Source: Geotalea sp. SG265 | GTDB lineage: Bacteria > Desulfobacterota > Desulfuromonadia > Geobacterales > Geobacteraceae | Reading direction: 5' to 3' | NCBI RefSeq assembly: GCF_022808985.1 | Contig: NZ_JAKZFT010000005.1 | Coordinates: forward strand, 62,001 to 126,000 | Length of the DNA stretch: 64,000 bases | Shown: positions 46,072-56,194 of the stretch, in pieces | How positions within the stretch are numbered: position 1 is the first letter of the stretch | Layout of the letters: every line of letters starts with the position of its first letter | Made by a program: the position numbers and the translations under genes | Notes under the pieces: model-generated | The model's input: only the letters and a program-made list of their open reading frames with translations | What the model was told of the DNA's origin: nothing | Databases searched by the model: none

Positions 46072-47517
46072 ATGATGAATCAGAAACAGACGGCGTATTT
46101 GAAGGAATGGCAAGGCTATGAGGAATTGGCTGAGCAGATGCTGCCGATGATCGGCAAGCTCTACCGTGACCACAACGTGGTGACCAACGTCTATGGTCGC
46201 TCCCTGGTTAACAACTCCACCATCGATATCCTCAAGGCCCATCGTTTTGCCAGGCTCATCCTGGACGGGGAACTAACGGTAGGGGATACGTTTCCTATCG
46301 TTCAGGGGCTGGCAAAGCTAGATCTGGCTCCCGCCCGCATTGACATCGGTAAGCTGACGGTTGCCTATCAGGCGGAATCGGGAAAACTGTCTGTTGATGA
46401 ATTTCTCCGTCGCGAGCTGGCTTCGGTGAATACCGGGCGACAGCCCTTGCTGGAAGAGCCGCGGGATGTGGTCCTTTACGGTTTCGGCCGCATCGGCAGG
46501 CTTTTGGCGCGCGTTCTCGTGGAGAAGGCCGGAAGCGGCGAAAAGCTGCGGCTCAGGGCAGCGGTGGTGCGCAAGGGGAGTTCCGAAGACCTCATTAAAA
46601 GGGCGAGCCTCCTGCGCCGCGATTCGGTCCACGGACACTTCAACGGCACCATCACCATTGACGAAGAGGAAAACGCCATTATCGCCAACGGCAACCTGAT
46701 CCGTATCATCTATGCCGATGCTCCTGAAAACGTCGACTACAGCCAGTACGGCATTCGCAATGCCATCCTCATCGACAATACCGGCAAATGGCGCGACCGT
46801 GACGGGCTGGGACGCCACCTGCAGGCAAAGGGCATCGCCAAGGTCATCCTGACGGCTCCCGGCAAGAGTGATATTCCCAACGTGGTTGCTGGGATCAACA
46901 ACGAGCTGATCACCGCCGGGGAAAACATCTTTTCCGCCGCCAGCTGCACTACCAATGCCATCGTGCCGGTGCTCAAGGCGGTCAACGACCGTTTCGGCAT
47001 CGTTAGCGGCCACGTGGAGACCTGTCATTCCTACACCAACGATCAGAATCTCATCGACAATTACCACAAGAAAAACCGGCGTGGGCGCGCCGCCGCCCTG
47101 AACATGGTCATCACCGAAACCGGCGCTGCCAAGGCGGTTGCCAAGGCTCTACCGGAGCTTACCGGCAAGCTGACCGGCAACGCCATCCGCGTGCCGACTC
47201 CAAACGTTTCCCTGGCGATCCTCAACCTGCAGCTCAAGGAAGAGACGACAGTAGAAACCCTGAACGGCTATCTGCGCGACATCTCCCTGAACTCCCCGCT
47301 GCAGAACCAGATCGATTTCACCAACTCCCCCGAGGTGGTCTCCAGCGATTTCGTCGGCTCCCGCCACGCAGGTGTCGTCGATTCTCTGGCAACCATCGTT
47401 CAGGCCAACCGCTGCGTGCTCTATGTCTGGTACGACAACGAGTTCGGATACAGCTGTCAGGTTGTGCGCATGCTGCAAAAAATGGCCGGCCTCGAACTGC
47501 CGGCGCTACCCAACTGA
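46072..47517 (+). CDS. gap: Glyceraldehyde-3-phosphate dehydrogenase, long form
   Basis: 481 residues. A roughly 125-residue N-terminal extension (AYLKEWQGYEELAEQMLPMI) precedes a typical GAPDH: NAD-binding VVLYGFGRIGRLLARVL, catalytic Cys292 in SAASCTTNAIVPVLK, HSYTNDQNLID, RRGRAAALNMVITETGAAKAV and WYDNEFGYSCQVV. The long form is a distinct subclass known in some Gammaproteobacteria and Geobacter relatives. It may serve gluconeogenesis rather than glycolysis; inference. AGGAG precedes the ATG pair. Confidence 0.93.
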   Translation: MMNQKQTAYLKEWQGYEELAEQMLPMIGKLYRDHNVVTNVYGRSLVNNSTIDILKAHRFARLILDGELTVGDTFPIVQGLAKLDLAPARIDIGKLTVAYQAESGKLSVDEFLRRELASVNTGRQPLLEEPRDVVLYGFGRIGRLLARVLVEKAGSGEKLRLRAAVVRKGSSEDLIKRASLLRRDSVHGHFNGTITIDEEENAIIANGNLIRIIYADAPENVDYSQYGIRNAILIDNTGKWRDRDGLGRHLQAKGIAKVILTAPGKSDIPNVVAGINNELITAGENIFSAASCTTNAIVPVLKAVNDRFGIVSGHVETCHSYTNDQNLIDNYHKKNRRGRAAALNMVITETGAAKAVAKALPELTGKLTGNAIRVPTPNVSLAILNLQLKEETTVETLNGYLRDISLNSPLQNQIDFTNSPEVVSSDFVGSRHAGVVDSLATIVQANRCVLYVWYDNEFGYSCQVVRMLQKMAGLELPALPN

Positions 47518-47538
47518 TCTGGGAGTTTAGCTGAATAC

Positions 47539-47571
47539 AGCCTCGGACGGTCTCCAGGGCCGCCCGAGGCT
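47539..47571 (+). terminator. Hairpin after GAPDH, no T-run
   Basis: AGCCTCGG and CCGAGGCT form a perfect 8-bp stem across a 17-base loop. A T-run is absent, so termination is uncertain; the hairpin could protect the transcript 3' end. Confidence 0.4.
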
Positions 47572-47662
47572 GATGAACAAGTTGCAGTGCCCCTCCTACC
47601 TGCCGTCATGCCAATAACTATACCTCGCCCTACAACTAAGTAACTCTCCCAGGAGAAGCTCC

Positions 47663-49303
47663 ATGACGAACGAGATGCTGATTCCCCGCACTCCCTCCGC
47701 CCATGATTATCAACTGCTGATCAGAAACCTGCTCTATAGCCCGATGGTCAATGATCCGGATCAGGAGATTGTTTATCGCCACCACTACCGCGGCACCTAC
47801 CGGGATCTGCGGCAACGGGTCTGCAGGCTGGCTTCGGCCCTGACCGGTCTGGGGGTAAAGCCCGGAGACACTGTGGCGGTGATGGACTGGGACAGCCACC
47901 GGTATTTGGAGTTGTTTTTCGCCGTCCCCATGATCGGTGCAGTCCTGCACACCATCAACGTCCGGCTGTCACCGGAGCAGATTCTCTATACCATCGACCA
48001 TGCCGAGGATGATGTTCTCTTCATCAATAGCGAATTCCTGCCGATCCTGGAACAGATTCGTGGGCGTATCGACCTGGTGCGGACCTATGTCCTCATTGCC
48101 GACGAGCCGTGCGATTCCCACATGGTCCCCTTTGCCGGGGAGTATGAGCAGTTGCTGGCCCAGGCCTCTCCCCGCTTCGATTTTCCGGACCTTGATGAGA
48201 ATACCCGGGCGACCACCTTCTACACCACCGGCACTACCGGATTGCCGAAGGGGGTCTACTTCAGCCACCGCCAGCTGGTGATGCACACCATGGGGCTCCT
48301 GGCCATGCTCGGCTCGGTGGTCGGCCATGGTGCATTCCGCCGGGACGACGTCTATATGCCCATGACCCCCATGTTTCACGTGCATGCCTGGGGCATGCCC
48401 TATGTGGCGACAATGCTCGGCGTCAAGCAGGTCTATCCCGGTCGTTATTCGCCGGATTTGCTGCTGGAGCTGAAGGAGAAGGAAGGGGTGACCTTCTCCC
48501 ACTGCGTACCGACCATCATGCATATGCTGCTCAAGCATCCCCATGCCGGGCGCATGGACCTCTCCGGCTGGAAACTGATCATCGGCGGGGCTGCCATGTC
48601 CCGCACCCTCTGTCTTGAGGCCCTTGGCCGGGGGATGGATGTCTTCACCGGTTACGGCATGTCCGAAACCTGTCCGATCATCACCGTTTCCCAGTTGACC
48701 CCGGAGATGCTTGCGCTTCCTGCTGAGGAACAGGCGGCGATCCGCTGCCGTACCGGTATTTCTCTGCCGCTGGTGGACCTGAAGGTTACGGACGGAGGAG
48801 TGCAGGAACAGCCATGGGACGGCACCAGCAGCGGCGAGATCGTCGTTCGCGCCCCGTGGCTGACCCAGGGGTACCTGAAAGATCACAAGGCTTCGGAGCG
48901 GCTCTGGGAAGGCGGATATCTGCACACGGGAGATGTGGCAGTGCGGGACGAGAAAGGTTACGTGCGCATCACCGACCGCACCAAGGATGTGATCAAAGTG
49001 GCAGGGGAGTGGATGTCGTCCCTGGAACTGGAGGACATCGTCGCCCACCATCCGGCGGTTGCCGAAGTTGCGGTAATCGGCCAGCCCGACGAGAAATGGG
49101 GTGAGCGCCCCCTGGTACTGGTTGTGGCGAAGCCGGGCGAAACGGCCAGCGAGAAGGATCTGACCCATCACCTCAAGCAGTATGCCGAGAAGGGGGTGGT
49201 GAGCAAGCATGTGGTGCTGGCCAGGGTGAGACTGGTAGAGATGATCGACAAGACCAGCGTCGGCAAGATAAATAAGGTTGCCCTGCGGGAGAAATACCTG
49301 TAG
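47663..49303 (+). CDS. Long-chain fatty-acid-CoA ligase (AMP-forming)
   Basis: 546-residue adenylate-forming ligase. Motifs: P-loop YTTGTTGLPKGVYF (about residues 190-205), GYGMSETCP, YLHTGDVAVRDEKGYVRITDR (A8-like hinge) and the catalytic lysine near the end (DKTSVGKINKVALREKYL). Similar to medium/long-chain acyl-CoA synthetases of anaerobic fatty-acid or aromatic degraders. GGAGAAGC lies upstream of the ATG. It is preceded by GAPDH and followed by a strong terminator. Confidence 0.92.
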   Translation: MTNEMLIPRTPSAHDYQLLIRNLLYSPMVNDPDQEIVYRHHYRGTYRDLRQRVCRLASALTGLGVKPGDTVAVMDWDSHRYLELFFAVPMIGAVLHTINVRLSPEQILYTIDHAEDDVLFINSEFLPILEQIRGRIDLVRTYVLIADEPCDSHMVPFAGEYEQLLAQASPRFDFPDLDENTRATTFYTTGTTGLPKGVYFSHRQLVMHTMGLLAMLGSVVGHGAFRRDDVYMPMTPMFHVHAWGMPYVATMLGVKQVYPGRYSPDLLLELKEKEGVTFSHCVPTIMHMLLKHPHAGRMDLSGWKLIIGGAAMSRTLCLEALGRGMDVFTGYGMSETCPIITVSQLTPEMLALPAEEQAAIRCRTGISLPLVDLKVTDGGVQEQPWDGTSSGEIVVRAPWLTQGYLKDHKASERLWEGGYLHTGDVAVRDEKGYVRITDRTKDVIKVAGEWMSSLELEDIVAHHPAVAEVAVIGQPDEKWGERPLVLVVAKPGETASEKDLTHHLKQYAEKGVVSKHVVLARVRLVEMIDKTSVGKINKVALREKYL

Positions 49304-49318
49304 CAGGTTGTTGAGAGG

Positions 49319-49345
49319 GGGCGGTCAGAGCGACCGCCCTTTTTT
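49319..49345 (+). terminator. Terminator between acyl-CoA ligase and MBL hydrolase
   Basis: GGGCGGTC, loop AGAGC, GACCGCCC, followed by six T. It serves the ligase on the plus strand; the converging MBL gene's last codons begin at 49344. Confidence 0.85.
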
Positions 49346-50267
49346 ATCCTGCAGCCATTGCCTGCCGTTCTTCCTCCGGCAGGCTCTCCACGTATTCGAT
49401 CAGGCCGCGCAGGGTGTTCCCCAGGAAGTAGCGTTCACGGGCTATAATGTCCTTGGGCAGGCGCTCCACGTTGCGGTAGTACTCGTCGTGCTGTAAAAGC
49501 CAGTTGTTGATGGCTCCTTCCCGATTTGACCCCCCCATGTCAATATTGACGGCAACCGCGCGTGTCCAGAGCAGGAGCTGGTTACGGGCGATTTGCAGGT
49601 GCTTCACCCCATCGTCAACCATCCCGTAATGGGCGAAGACCATGGCGCTCGGCGCAACGTCGATCATCCGGCCGATGGAGTCCAGTGCTACCTGGAGAAT
49701 AAAGCGGGGAGGGGTGGCCGGGCGCATGTAAAGGCCCTCCTCAAGTTCGCAGTGCACACCTGCCACTTCTCCGGCAAAGAGCAGATCATCCAGCAGATAG
49801 CTGCAGTGGTGCTGGGCATGGCCGGGGGTGAGAAAAGCGCGGACACCTGTCTGTCCCACGGTTTCCTCATAGCCGATGTTTTCCGCGGGCACCGGCACGA
49901 TCTCACCGTAGGCCTCTGCCAAAACAGGCCCCAGCACTTTGCGTGTCCCTTCCCATAGCTTTTCCGGAGCAGTCATGTGCCGGACCCCCTCTGGATGGCA
50001 GATTACCTTTGCCCCGGGAAATTCCCTGACCAGGGCGCCGGTTCCACCGGCATGATCGATATGGATGTGGGTAAGGAGGATGTAATCCAGGTGCTCGACC
50101 CCCTTTCGGCGGATTTCGCTGCAGAGGCGGGGAATGGTGGAAAGGGGCCCGGGATCGACAAGGATGGTAAAGTCATCTCCCTGATAGAGCCAGGAACTGA
50201 TGAATTTGCGAAAGCCTTCGAGGCTGGGCTGGTCGAGATCGATGCAGGAGAGACGGCTGCGATCCAT
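49344..50267 (-). CDS. MBL-fold metallo-hydrolase
   Basis: 307-residue metallo-beta-lactamase-fold protein. The zinc motif is LLTHIHIDHAGGTGALV, with further ligands in FLTPGHAQHHCSYLLDD and FAHYGMVDDGVKHLQI. A C-terminal helical region from about 235 is longer than in glyoxalase II. AAAGGAG before the ATG at 50267 supports the start. Substrate unknown. Confidence 0.88.
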   Translation of the reverse strand: MDRSRLSCIDLDQPSLEGFRKFISSWLYQGDDFTILVDPGPLSTIPRLCSEIRRKGVEHLDYILLTHIHIDHAGGTGALVREFPGAKVICHPEGVRHMTAPEKLWEGTRKVLGPVLAEAYGEIVPVPAENIGYEETVGQTGVRAFLTPGHAQHHCSYLLDDLLFAGEVAGVHCELEEGLYMRPATPPRFILQVALDSIGRMIDVAPSAMVFAHYGMVDDGVKHLQIARNQLLLWTRAVAVNIDMGGSNREGAINNWLLQHDEYYRNVERLPKDIIARERYFLGNTLRGLIEYVESLPEEERQAMAAG

Positions 50268-50427
50268 TGAGTTACTCCTTTCACTGGAAAAATGCAGGGG
50301 ATTTTCGCCGAATTACCGGTAGATGTCAATCCAAGATCATCCCATGGTCCCTCCACCTGTTCTTGCATTCCCTTCGTTTCCTGCCAGAATTTAAGCAGAG
50401 CACCAATCCGCAGGAGGAGGTTTGGCA

Positions 50428-50889
50428 ATGGAATTCAAATTGACCAGTCCCGCCTTTCACCATGGTTCACAGATTCCGTCCCGCTACACCTGTGATGGAG
50501 AGGACATCAGCCCATATCTGGTGATCCAGGGAGCGCCGGCAGCTGCAAAATCGCTGGTCCTGATCGTGGATGACCCGGACGCACCGGCCGGAACCTGGGT
50601 CCACTGGCTTTTATGGGATATCTCACCTGAGGTGCAGGAAATACGGGAGCACACCGTGCCGTTTGGCGCGCGGCAGGGCATAAACAGCTGGGAACGGATC
50701 GGTTACGGCGGACCGTGCCCCCCTTCCGGCACTCATCGCTATTTTTTCAGGCTCTTTGCCCTGGATATCAGGCCAAAACTGGCAGAACAGGCGGTCAGGG
50801 AAGAGCTGGAAATGGCAATGGAGGGGCATATACTGGCGACGACGGAATTGATGGGCACCTATGCCAGGACCAACCAGGCACCGCTGTAA
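50428..50889 (+). CDS. YbhB/YbcL (PEBP-like) family protein
   Basis: 153-residue Raf kinase inhibitor/PEBP-fold protein. Hallmarks: GSQIPSRYTCDGEDISP, SLVLIVDDPDAPAGTWVHWLLWDI, GYGGPCPPSGTHRYFFRLFALD. Function in bacteria is unclear; the fold binds phospholipid- or anion-like ligands. AGGAGGAGG precedes; ATG at 50428 is chosen over TTG at 50422. It stands alone between two minus-strand genes. Confidence 0.9.
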   Translation: MEFKLTSPAFHHGSQIPSRYTCDGEDISPYLVIQGAPAAAKSLVLIVDDPDAPAGTWVHWLLWDISPEVQEIREHTVPFGARQGINSWERIGYGGPCPPSGTHRYFFRLFALDIRPKLAEQAVREELEMAMEGHILATTELMGTYARTNQAPL

Positions 50890-51053
50890 GAACAGGGAAT
50901 CCAGGGAGTGAGATGGAAAGGCAGATGGTACGGGAAAAGGTGAGGGGATTTCCAAGAACCGTCGAAGTTGCTCATGTGGGAAGGCAAAGTCACATTGAGA
51001 GATGCAGAGGGGCGGGAAACATCCTGCCCCTCCTTGACCGGCACCTCTTTCCT

Positions 51054-51731
51054 TTACTTGTGGCTTTGCTCCTTGACCACATCCAGAAGTTCAATTTCGA
51101 AGACGAGCGTGGCATTGGGAGGGATGCTTCCCGAGCCTGACTTGCCATAGGCGATTTCGGGCGGGCAGATGAGCTTCGCCTTGCCGCCGGCTTTCATCAT
51201 CTGGACACCCTGGGTCCAGCAAGGGATCACTTGGTTCAGGGGGAATTCAGCCGGGGTGCCCCGCTTGTACGAGCTGTCGAATTCCTGGCCGTTGACCAGG
51301 GTGCCCCGGTAATTTACTTTCACCTTGTCCGTAGCCTTTGGATTGGCGCCGCTCCCCTCTTTGAGAGGGATGTAGATGAGCCCGGACGTAGTTTTTACCG
51401 CTCCTTTCTCTTTTGCCGCCGCATCTACAAACTGCTTTGCTTCGGCGGCGAGCTTTTCGCCTTGTGCGTTGCGGCGGGCTGCGGCCAGCTCCTGGATTTT
51501 AGCCGTGTATGCCGCTTCATCCACAACAGGCTTCTTGCCGGTTGCCGCATCGGTCAGCCCCTGCTTGATCATTTCCAGTTCGGCAGGGGCGAGGTCGAAG
51601 ACGGAAAGCTGGCGGGCAATGATGGTGCCGATGGCGTAAAAGGTCTTCTGTTCGTCGGTCTTCGGCTCTTCTGCGGCGAAAACCGGCACGGCAATAAGGG
51701 TGACAAGGATGGAGATGAAAATTCTGTGCAT
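51054..51731 (-). CDS. FKBP-type peptidyl-prolyl isomerase, periplasmic
   Basis: 225 residues: signal peptide MHRIFISILVTLIAVPVFAAE, an FkpA/Mip-like N-terminal dimerisation region (KTFYAIGTIIARQLSVF, LTDAATGKKPVVDEAAYTAKI), and the FKBP domain (DKVKVNYRGTLVNGQEFDSSYKRG, VIPCWTQGVQMMKAGGKAKLICPPEIAYG). It assists folding of exported proteins. GAGG lies 6 bases before the ATG. The hairpin GAGGGGC/GCCCCTC at 51007-51032 lies downstream and might end the transcript. Confidence 0.93.
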   Translation of the reverse strand: MHRIFISILVTLIAVPVFAAEEPKTDEQKTFYAIGTIIARQLSVFDLAPAELEMIKQGLTDAATGKKPVVDEAAYTAKIQELAAARRNAQGEKLAAEAKQFVDAAAKEKGAVKTTSGLIYIPLKEGSGANPKATDKVKVNYRGTLVNGQEFDSSYKRGTPAEFPLNQVIPCWTQGVQMMKAGGKAKLICPPEIAYGKSGSGSIPPNATLVFEIELLDVVKEQSHK

Positions 51732-51856
51732 GGATAACCTCGCTGTCTGATTAATGTGGGCCGATAAATAGTAACATCGATTTGTTAAAAATCAATAGTT
51801 AAATATTCAGCCTGTTGAGGAGGCCGAAGCGGCCACTACAAAAGGTCCATCAGTAA

Positions 51857-51907
51857 TCACAGGAACGGCTTCGTAGCGGCACGAGGGGGCAGCCCGGTTT
51901 CCTGTGA
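51857..51907 (+). other. Structured leader in front of the rhodanese selenoprotein gene
   Basis: TCACAGGAA (51857-51865) and TTCCTGTGA (51899-51907) form a perfect 9-bp outer stem enclosing about 33 bases with internal pairing potential (GGCTTCG, GGGGGCAGCCC). It lies 29 bases before the start codon. No known riboswitch consensus was recognised; the remaining 5' spacer is otherwise featureless. Confidence 0.35.
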
Positions 51908-51936
51908 CTGCAGAATGAACCTGAAAGGAGATCTCC

Positions 51937-52263
51937 ATGGGAGATATACCACGTACAACAGTTTCTGATGCACGGCAACGGGTGGAGGAAGGACGGGCGC
52001 TTCTGGCCTGCGCCTATGAAAGTGAAGAGGTCTGCAAAGGTATGCTCATTGCGGGGGCCATGACCCTTGCCCAGTTTCGCGAGCGCGTGCCGACCCTGGA
52101 CAAGGGGCAGGAGGTTATTTTTTACTGCGCATGACCCACGGAACACACCTCCGCCGGTCGGGCGGAAGAGTATCGGAAGCAGGGATTCACCAATGTCTCG
52201 GCGCTCCTGGGAGGCGTGGAGGCTTGGAAGAAGGCGGGATTGCGTGTCGAGAGCAGACAGTGA
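51937..52263 (+). CDS. Rhodanese-domain protein with in-frame UGA, predicted selenoprotein
   Basis: Predicted 108-residue sulfurtransferase/redox protein. From the ATG (AAAGGAGATC upstream) the frame reads to UGA at 52132-52134 and continues uninterrupted to TGA at 52261. Residues 57-66 read GQEVIFYCA-U; then PTEHTSAGRAEEYRKQGF and ALLGGVEAWKKAG, which is the second half of a rhodanese. C64 is in the active-site cysteine position and U66 replaces the second cysteine of the YCxCP motif known from related rhodaneses. A SECIS-like hairpin follows (52150-52166). Selenocysteine insertion is inference; without it only a 65-residue fragment would be made. Confidence 0.78.
52150..52166 (+). promoter_or_regulatory. 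Predicted bacterial SECIS hairpin
   Basis: TCCGCC and GGCGGA (6 bp) enclose loop GGTCG. The loop starts 21 bases after the UGA and begins with G, matching the bacterial SECIS rule (distance 16-37 bases, G in the first loop positions). Confidence 0.65.
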
Positions 52264-52290
52264 AGAAGCTATCCTATCGGAACTTATGTC

Positions 52291-52315
52291 GCGGCCCTTG
52301 TGGCCGCTTTCTTTT
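52291..52315 (+). terminator. Terminator after the rhodanese gene
   Basis: GCGGCC, loop CTTGT, GGCCGC, followed by TTTCTTTT. It ends the selenoprotein unit, 28 bases after the stop at 52263. The rest of the gap to 52521 is AT-rich with no gene seen. Confidence 0.65.
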
Positions 52316-52521
52316 GGCCGAAAATTCCTTCAGCTATTGCAGCGTTACATGGTGCCTCCGTTCATCCTCAAGCTTGGCCGCTGCCGGCAGGTCAACCTTT
52401 CCTGTCATGGCAGCTCTTTCAATAAAAATAATCTATTTTAATAAATCCGATTTCTTTTCAGCTCATAGATGGCAAAGCCGAAAAGACAAAGGAGTGATTC
52501 TCAAGTGGGTCAGGAGATCCT

Positions 52522-55197
52522 GTGCTTCTTTTCTTCGAACGGGCTTCCATACGGATGAAGCTGCTCGGCGTCATGGTGCTTTCCGGACTGCCGCTGGTGT
52601 TGGCGGTCGTTTTGCTCCTTTACGGCAAGTACCGTGCGGACTACAGCAATGCACAGTACCGCGCCCTTGTTACCTCCCGTGCCATTGCCTATCGGCACAG
52701 CGCCCAGGTGGAAGGGTTCCGCAATCTGTTAAACGCCCTGTCCCAGCATCCGGCGGTCAGGGTAAGGGACAAAGAGGCTTGCAGCCGAATTCTTAGAGAG
52801 ATATTACGCAACTCACCTTCCAGTTCCAATATCGGCATTGCCGACCTCCAGGGAAACCTGATTGCTTCCGGGGCCACCCCTCTTACGCGCAGGTTCGGCA
52901 TCGGCGACAGGAAGTATTTTCGGGATGCCGTCAGGACCGGCCGTTTCAGCGCCGGTGAATTTACCATCAGCCGGGCGTTGGGCAAACCTGCCCTTCATTT
53001 CGCCTTGCCGGTCTTCGATGGGGCGGGAGTGCCGCAGGCGGTCATTTATGCCGCCCACGACCTGGGGCAATTCAACGTTTTTTTCAATCAGCAGGGTTTT
53101 CCGTATGCTTCCAATCTTACCATTACCGACTACCGGGGAATCGTTCTCCACACCTATCCCGCCGTCAGGGGGCTGAAGGCAGGCAGTCCGGACAGACAGG
53201 TGATTGCCCGCAGGATGGAGAGCGTTGCTGACGAAGGAACCTTCGTGGAGAGGGGGCTAGACGGGGTAAATAAGCTGTTTGCCTTTAAAAAGGTAAGGCT
53301 GCAGCAGGATGAGGAACCCTATATGTACATCAGGGTCGCCATCCCTCTGGATGTGGTCATGGCACCGGTCAATCAATCCATTATAACGTCTCTGGCGGTG
53401 GTCCTCCTTGCCGCAGGATTAACATTCTTTCTGAGCAGGCGACTGGCGGGGCGCTATCTGACCAATCCCCTGGAACGACTATCCAGTGCGGCGCGGGAAG
53501 TGGCCGGAGGCAATCTTTCCGTCAGGACCGCTCTTCCCTGCAACGACGAACTGGGAGAACTTTCCCGCTCTTTCGACGCCATGACCGCATCCCTGGGGGA
53601 GCGGTTGCGGGAAAAAAATGCGGCCGAGGCGCAGCTCAAGGCGATCTTCGATTACCTGAACGATGCGATTTTCATCCAGGAGGTAGGCAGTGGCCGCATT
53701 ACCCAGGTGAACAGAGCCATGTGCGAGATGTTCGGATGGACAGCGGCGGAGGCTGCAGGCTTGACCGTTGGTGAGATAAGCCAGGGGGACCCTCCCTATT
53801 CCATCGACGAGGCCAGGCAGTACATGAAGCTGGCGGAGCGGGGCGAACCCCAACTCTTCGAATGGTGGGCCAGGCGCCGGGACGGTTCGGTCTTCTGGAC
53901 CGAGGTGAGCATGAGGCGGGCGAGGATCGGGAGCGGCGATGCCTTGATCGTCCTGGTCCGGGACATTTCGGAGCGCAAAGCTGCGGAAGAAGAAAAGAAG
54001 ACCCTCCTGGAGCAGCTCAACCAGTCCCAGAAGATGGAGTCGGTTGGGCGTCTGGCGGGGGGGATAGCCCATGACTTCAACAACCTGCTGACTCCCATTA
54101 TCGGTTTTGCGGAACTGGCGGTAAAGGAGGTCCCGGAACAGGCCGATACCCGGGTGAAGATCGACCGGATCATTCAGGCGGCGATGCGGGCCAAGGATCT
54201 GGTCCGGCAGCTCTTAAGCTTCAGTCGCCACCAGGTTCTCCACATGCAGGCGATCGACCTCAACGGGGTCGTTTCATCCTTCTACGATATTCTCCGCAGA
54301 ACAGTAAGCGAGCGGATCGAAATCCGCCTGCATCTGGCCCCCGGCCTTGGCGGCGTCCGCGCGGACAGGACAAACATGGAACAGGTCCTGATGAACCTGC
54401 TGGTAAATGCACAGGATGCCATAGAAGGAACCGGCACCGTTACCATCGAGACGGCGGAGGTCATGCTCGACGAGGAATATACGCGCTTCCATGCCGAAAC
54501 GGCCCCTGGGCGATATGTTCTCCTTGCCGTGACCGATACCGGAGGCGGTATTGCAAAAGGTGACCTGTCGCACATCTTCGAGCCCTTTTTTACTACCAAA
54601 ACGAGCGCCAAAGGCTCGGGACTGGGTCTGGCGACGGTGTACGGCATTGTCAAACAGCATGGTGGGAGTATCTGGGTCTACTCGGAAGAGGGACAGGGGA
54701 CGGTTTTCAAGATGTACTTCCCTGTTGCCGAGGCTGCTTCTGCCTCGACCGAACGGGCGGCGCCTCAACGGGTCGCCAGTGGCAAGGCCGGAGGAATTGT
54801 ACTGCTGGTGGAGGATGACGAACTGGTGCGGACCATGGTAAAGGAGGTTCTCCTCGGAGTCGGTTACAAGGTGCTCGAAGCCGGGCATCCACGCCAGGCG
54901 TTGCTGTTGGCCGAGGGGCGGCAGATCGATCTGCTGCTGACCGATGTCATCATGCCGGAAATGGCCGGGCCGGAGCTGCACAAAAGGCTTCTTGCGGTGC
55001 ATCCGGGACTGAAGGCAATCTTCATGTCGGGTTATACGGACAGCGTGGTGCAACTGGGGAACGGGATAGAGCTGGCGAATTTCGTCCAGAAACCTTTCAC
55101 CGTTCAGGATATCGTCGATAGGGTAGCCGCCGCAATGGCAGGAGAGACATGGCAATTCAGCCGAAAAGGCGATTCTCCTGCTCCTGGACGCGGATGA
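52522..55197 (+). CDS. Hybrid sensor histidine kinase with Cache, HAMP, PAS and receiver domains
   Basis: 891 residues. TM1 (about 12-34), periplasmic double-Cache domain (to about 285; [29 protein letters not shown]), TM2 (about 290-315), HAMP ([21 protein letters not shown]), PAS ([17 protein letters not shown]), HisKA with His in [20 protein letters not shown], HATPase ([38 protein letters not shown]) and C-terminal REC ([31 protein letters not shown]). It senses a small extracellular molecule by the Cache domain. GTG start with AGGAGA upstream. Its end overlaps the converging guaC by 41 bases. Confidence 0.92.
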   Translation: MLLFFERASIRMKLLGVMVLSGLPLVLAVVLLLYGKYRADYSNAQYRALVTSRAIAYRHSAQVEGFRNLLNALSQHPAVRVRDKEACSRILREILRNSPSSSNIGIADLQGNLIASGATPLTRRFGIGDRKYFRDAVRTGRFSAGEFTISRALGKPALHFALPVFDGAGVPQAVIYAAHDLGQFNVFFNQQGFPYASNLTITDYRGIVLHTYPAVRGLKAGSPDRQVIARRMESVADEGTFVERGLDGVNKLFAFKKVRLQQDEEPYMYIRVAIPLDVVMAPVNQSIITSLAVVLLAAGLTFFLSRRLAGRYLTNPLERLSSAAREVAGGNLSVRTALPCNDELGELSRSFDAMTASLGERLREKNAAEAQLKAIFDYLNDAIFIQEVGSGRITQVNRAMCEMFGWTAAEAAGLTVGEISQGDPPYSIDEARQYMKLAERGEPQLFEWWARRRDGSVFWTEVSMRRARIGSGDALIVLVRDISERKAAEEEKKTLLEQLNQSQKMESVGRLAGGIAHDFNNLLTPIIGFAELAVKEVPEQADTRVKIDRIIQAAMRAKDLVRQLLSFSRHQVLHMQAIDLNGVVSSFYDILRRTVSERIEIRLHLAPGLGGVRADRTNMEQVLMNLLVNAQDAIEGTGTVTIETAEVMLDEEYTRFHAETAPGRYVLLAVTDTGGGIAKGDLSHIFEPFFTTKTSAKGSGLGLATVYGIVKQHGGSIWVYSEEGQGTVFKMYFPVAEAASASTERAAPQRVASGKAGGIVLLVEDDELVRTMVKEVLLGVGYKVLEAGHPRQALLLAEGRQIDLLLTDVIMPEMAGPELHKRLLAVHPGLKAIFMSGYTDSVVQLGNGIELANFVQKPFTVQDIVDRVAAAMAGETWQFSRKGDSPAPGRG

Positions 55198-56194
55198 AGG
55201 TGGTGCGCTTGGTCAACTCCCGCAACGATTCCGCTCCCACATACGTACAGGCGGAGCGGACACCGCCGAGAATGTCCCTGACCGTTTCGGCGATAGGCCC
55301 GCGGTAGGGGACCTCGACCGTTTTGCCTTCGGACGCGCGATATGCCGCGACGCCGCCGGCATGGCGAGCCATGGCGGTTTTCGAGCTCATGCCGTAGAAA
55401 AGCTTGAACTGCTGGCCGTTCCGTTCCACCAGCTGACCGCCGCTTTCGTCGTGCCCGGCGAACATGCCGCCAAGCATGACGAAATCCGCACCACCGCCGA
55501 AGGCCTTAGCCACATCTCCGGGGCAGGTGCAGCCGCCGTCGGAGACGATGCGGCCACCCAGGCCATGGGCGGCGTCGGCGCACTCGATGACAGCCGAAAG
55601 CTGTGGATAGCCGACCCCTGCCTTGGTCCGGGTGGTGCAGGCCGAACCGGGGCCGATACCAACTTTGACTAGGTCGGCACCGGAGAGGAGAAGCTCTTCC
55701 ACCATCTCGCCGGTGACCACATTGCCGGCGACAATGGTCTTGTCCGGATAGGCCTCCCTGACACGGCTGACGAAGGCAACAAAGCTTTCGGCGTAGCCAT
55801 TGGCCACGTCGATGCAGATGAACTGAAGCTGGGGATGATTGCCTGCGATGCGGGAAAGCTTGCCGAAGTCGTCGTCGGAGGTGCCGGTACAGACCATGAT
55901 CCTTGCGTAGATGCCACTGTCCCGGTCCTTGAGAAAGGTTTGCCAATCGGCAGGGGTGTAATGCTTGTGGATGGCAGTGAGCAGGCCGTGTTCGGCCAGC
56001 ACCGCGGCCACCTCGAAGGTGCCGATGGTATCCATGTTGGCGGCGATGATCGGCACTCCGGCCCATTGCCTCTTGCTGTGGAGAAAGGTAAAGGTTCGCT
56101 CCAGCTTTACCTGGGCCCGGCTTTTCAGGTTCGATCGCTTCGGCCGGATCAGCACATCCTTGAAGCCCAGTTTCAGGTCCGTCTCCACCCGCAT
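55157..56194 (-). CDS. guaC: GMP reductase
   Basis: 345-residue IMPDH/GMPR family enzyme that deaminates GMP to IMP. Motifs: [36 protein letters not shown], the catalytic loop [54 protein letters not shown] and [22 protein letters not shown]. No CBS insertion, unlike IMPDH. GGGAGG lies 6 bases before the ATG at 56194, preferred over a TTG at 56200. Confidence 0.94.
   Translation of the reverse strand: MRVETDLKLGFKDVLIRPKRSNLKSRAQVKLERTFTFLHSKRQWAGVPIIAANMDTIGTFEVAAVLAEHGLLTAIHKHYTPADWQTFLKDRDSGIYARIMVCTGTSDDDFGKLSRIAGNHPQLQFICIDVANGYAESFVAFVSRVREAYPDKTIVAGNVVTGEMVEELLLSGADLVKVGIGPGSACTTRTKAGVGYPQLSAVIECADAAHGLGGRIVSDGGCTCPGDVAKAFGGGADFVMLGGMFAGHDESGGQLVERNGQQFKLFYGMSSKTAMARHAGGVAAYRASEGKTVEVPYRGPIAETVRDILGGVRSACTYVGAESLRELTKRTTFIRVQEQENRLFG

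Noticed and set aside
52471-52479. GGCAAAGCC before the hybrid kinase, resembling part of a GEMM (c-di-GMP/cGAMP) riboswitch
   Set aside because: No partner helix, tetraloop or second conserved block in the surrounding sequence.
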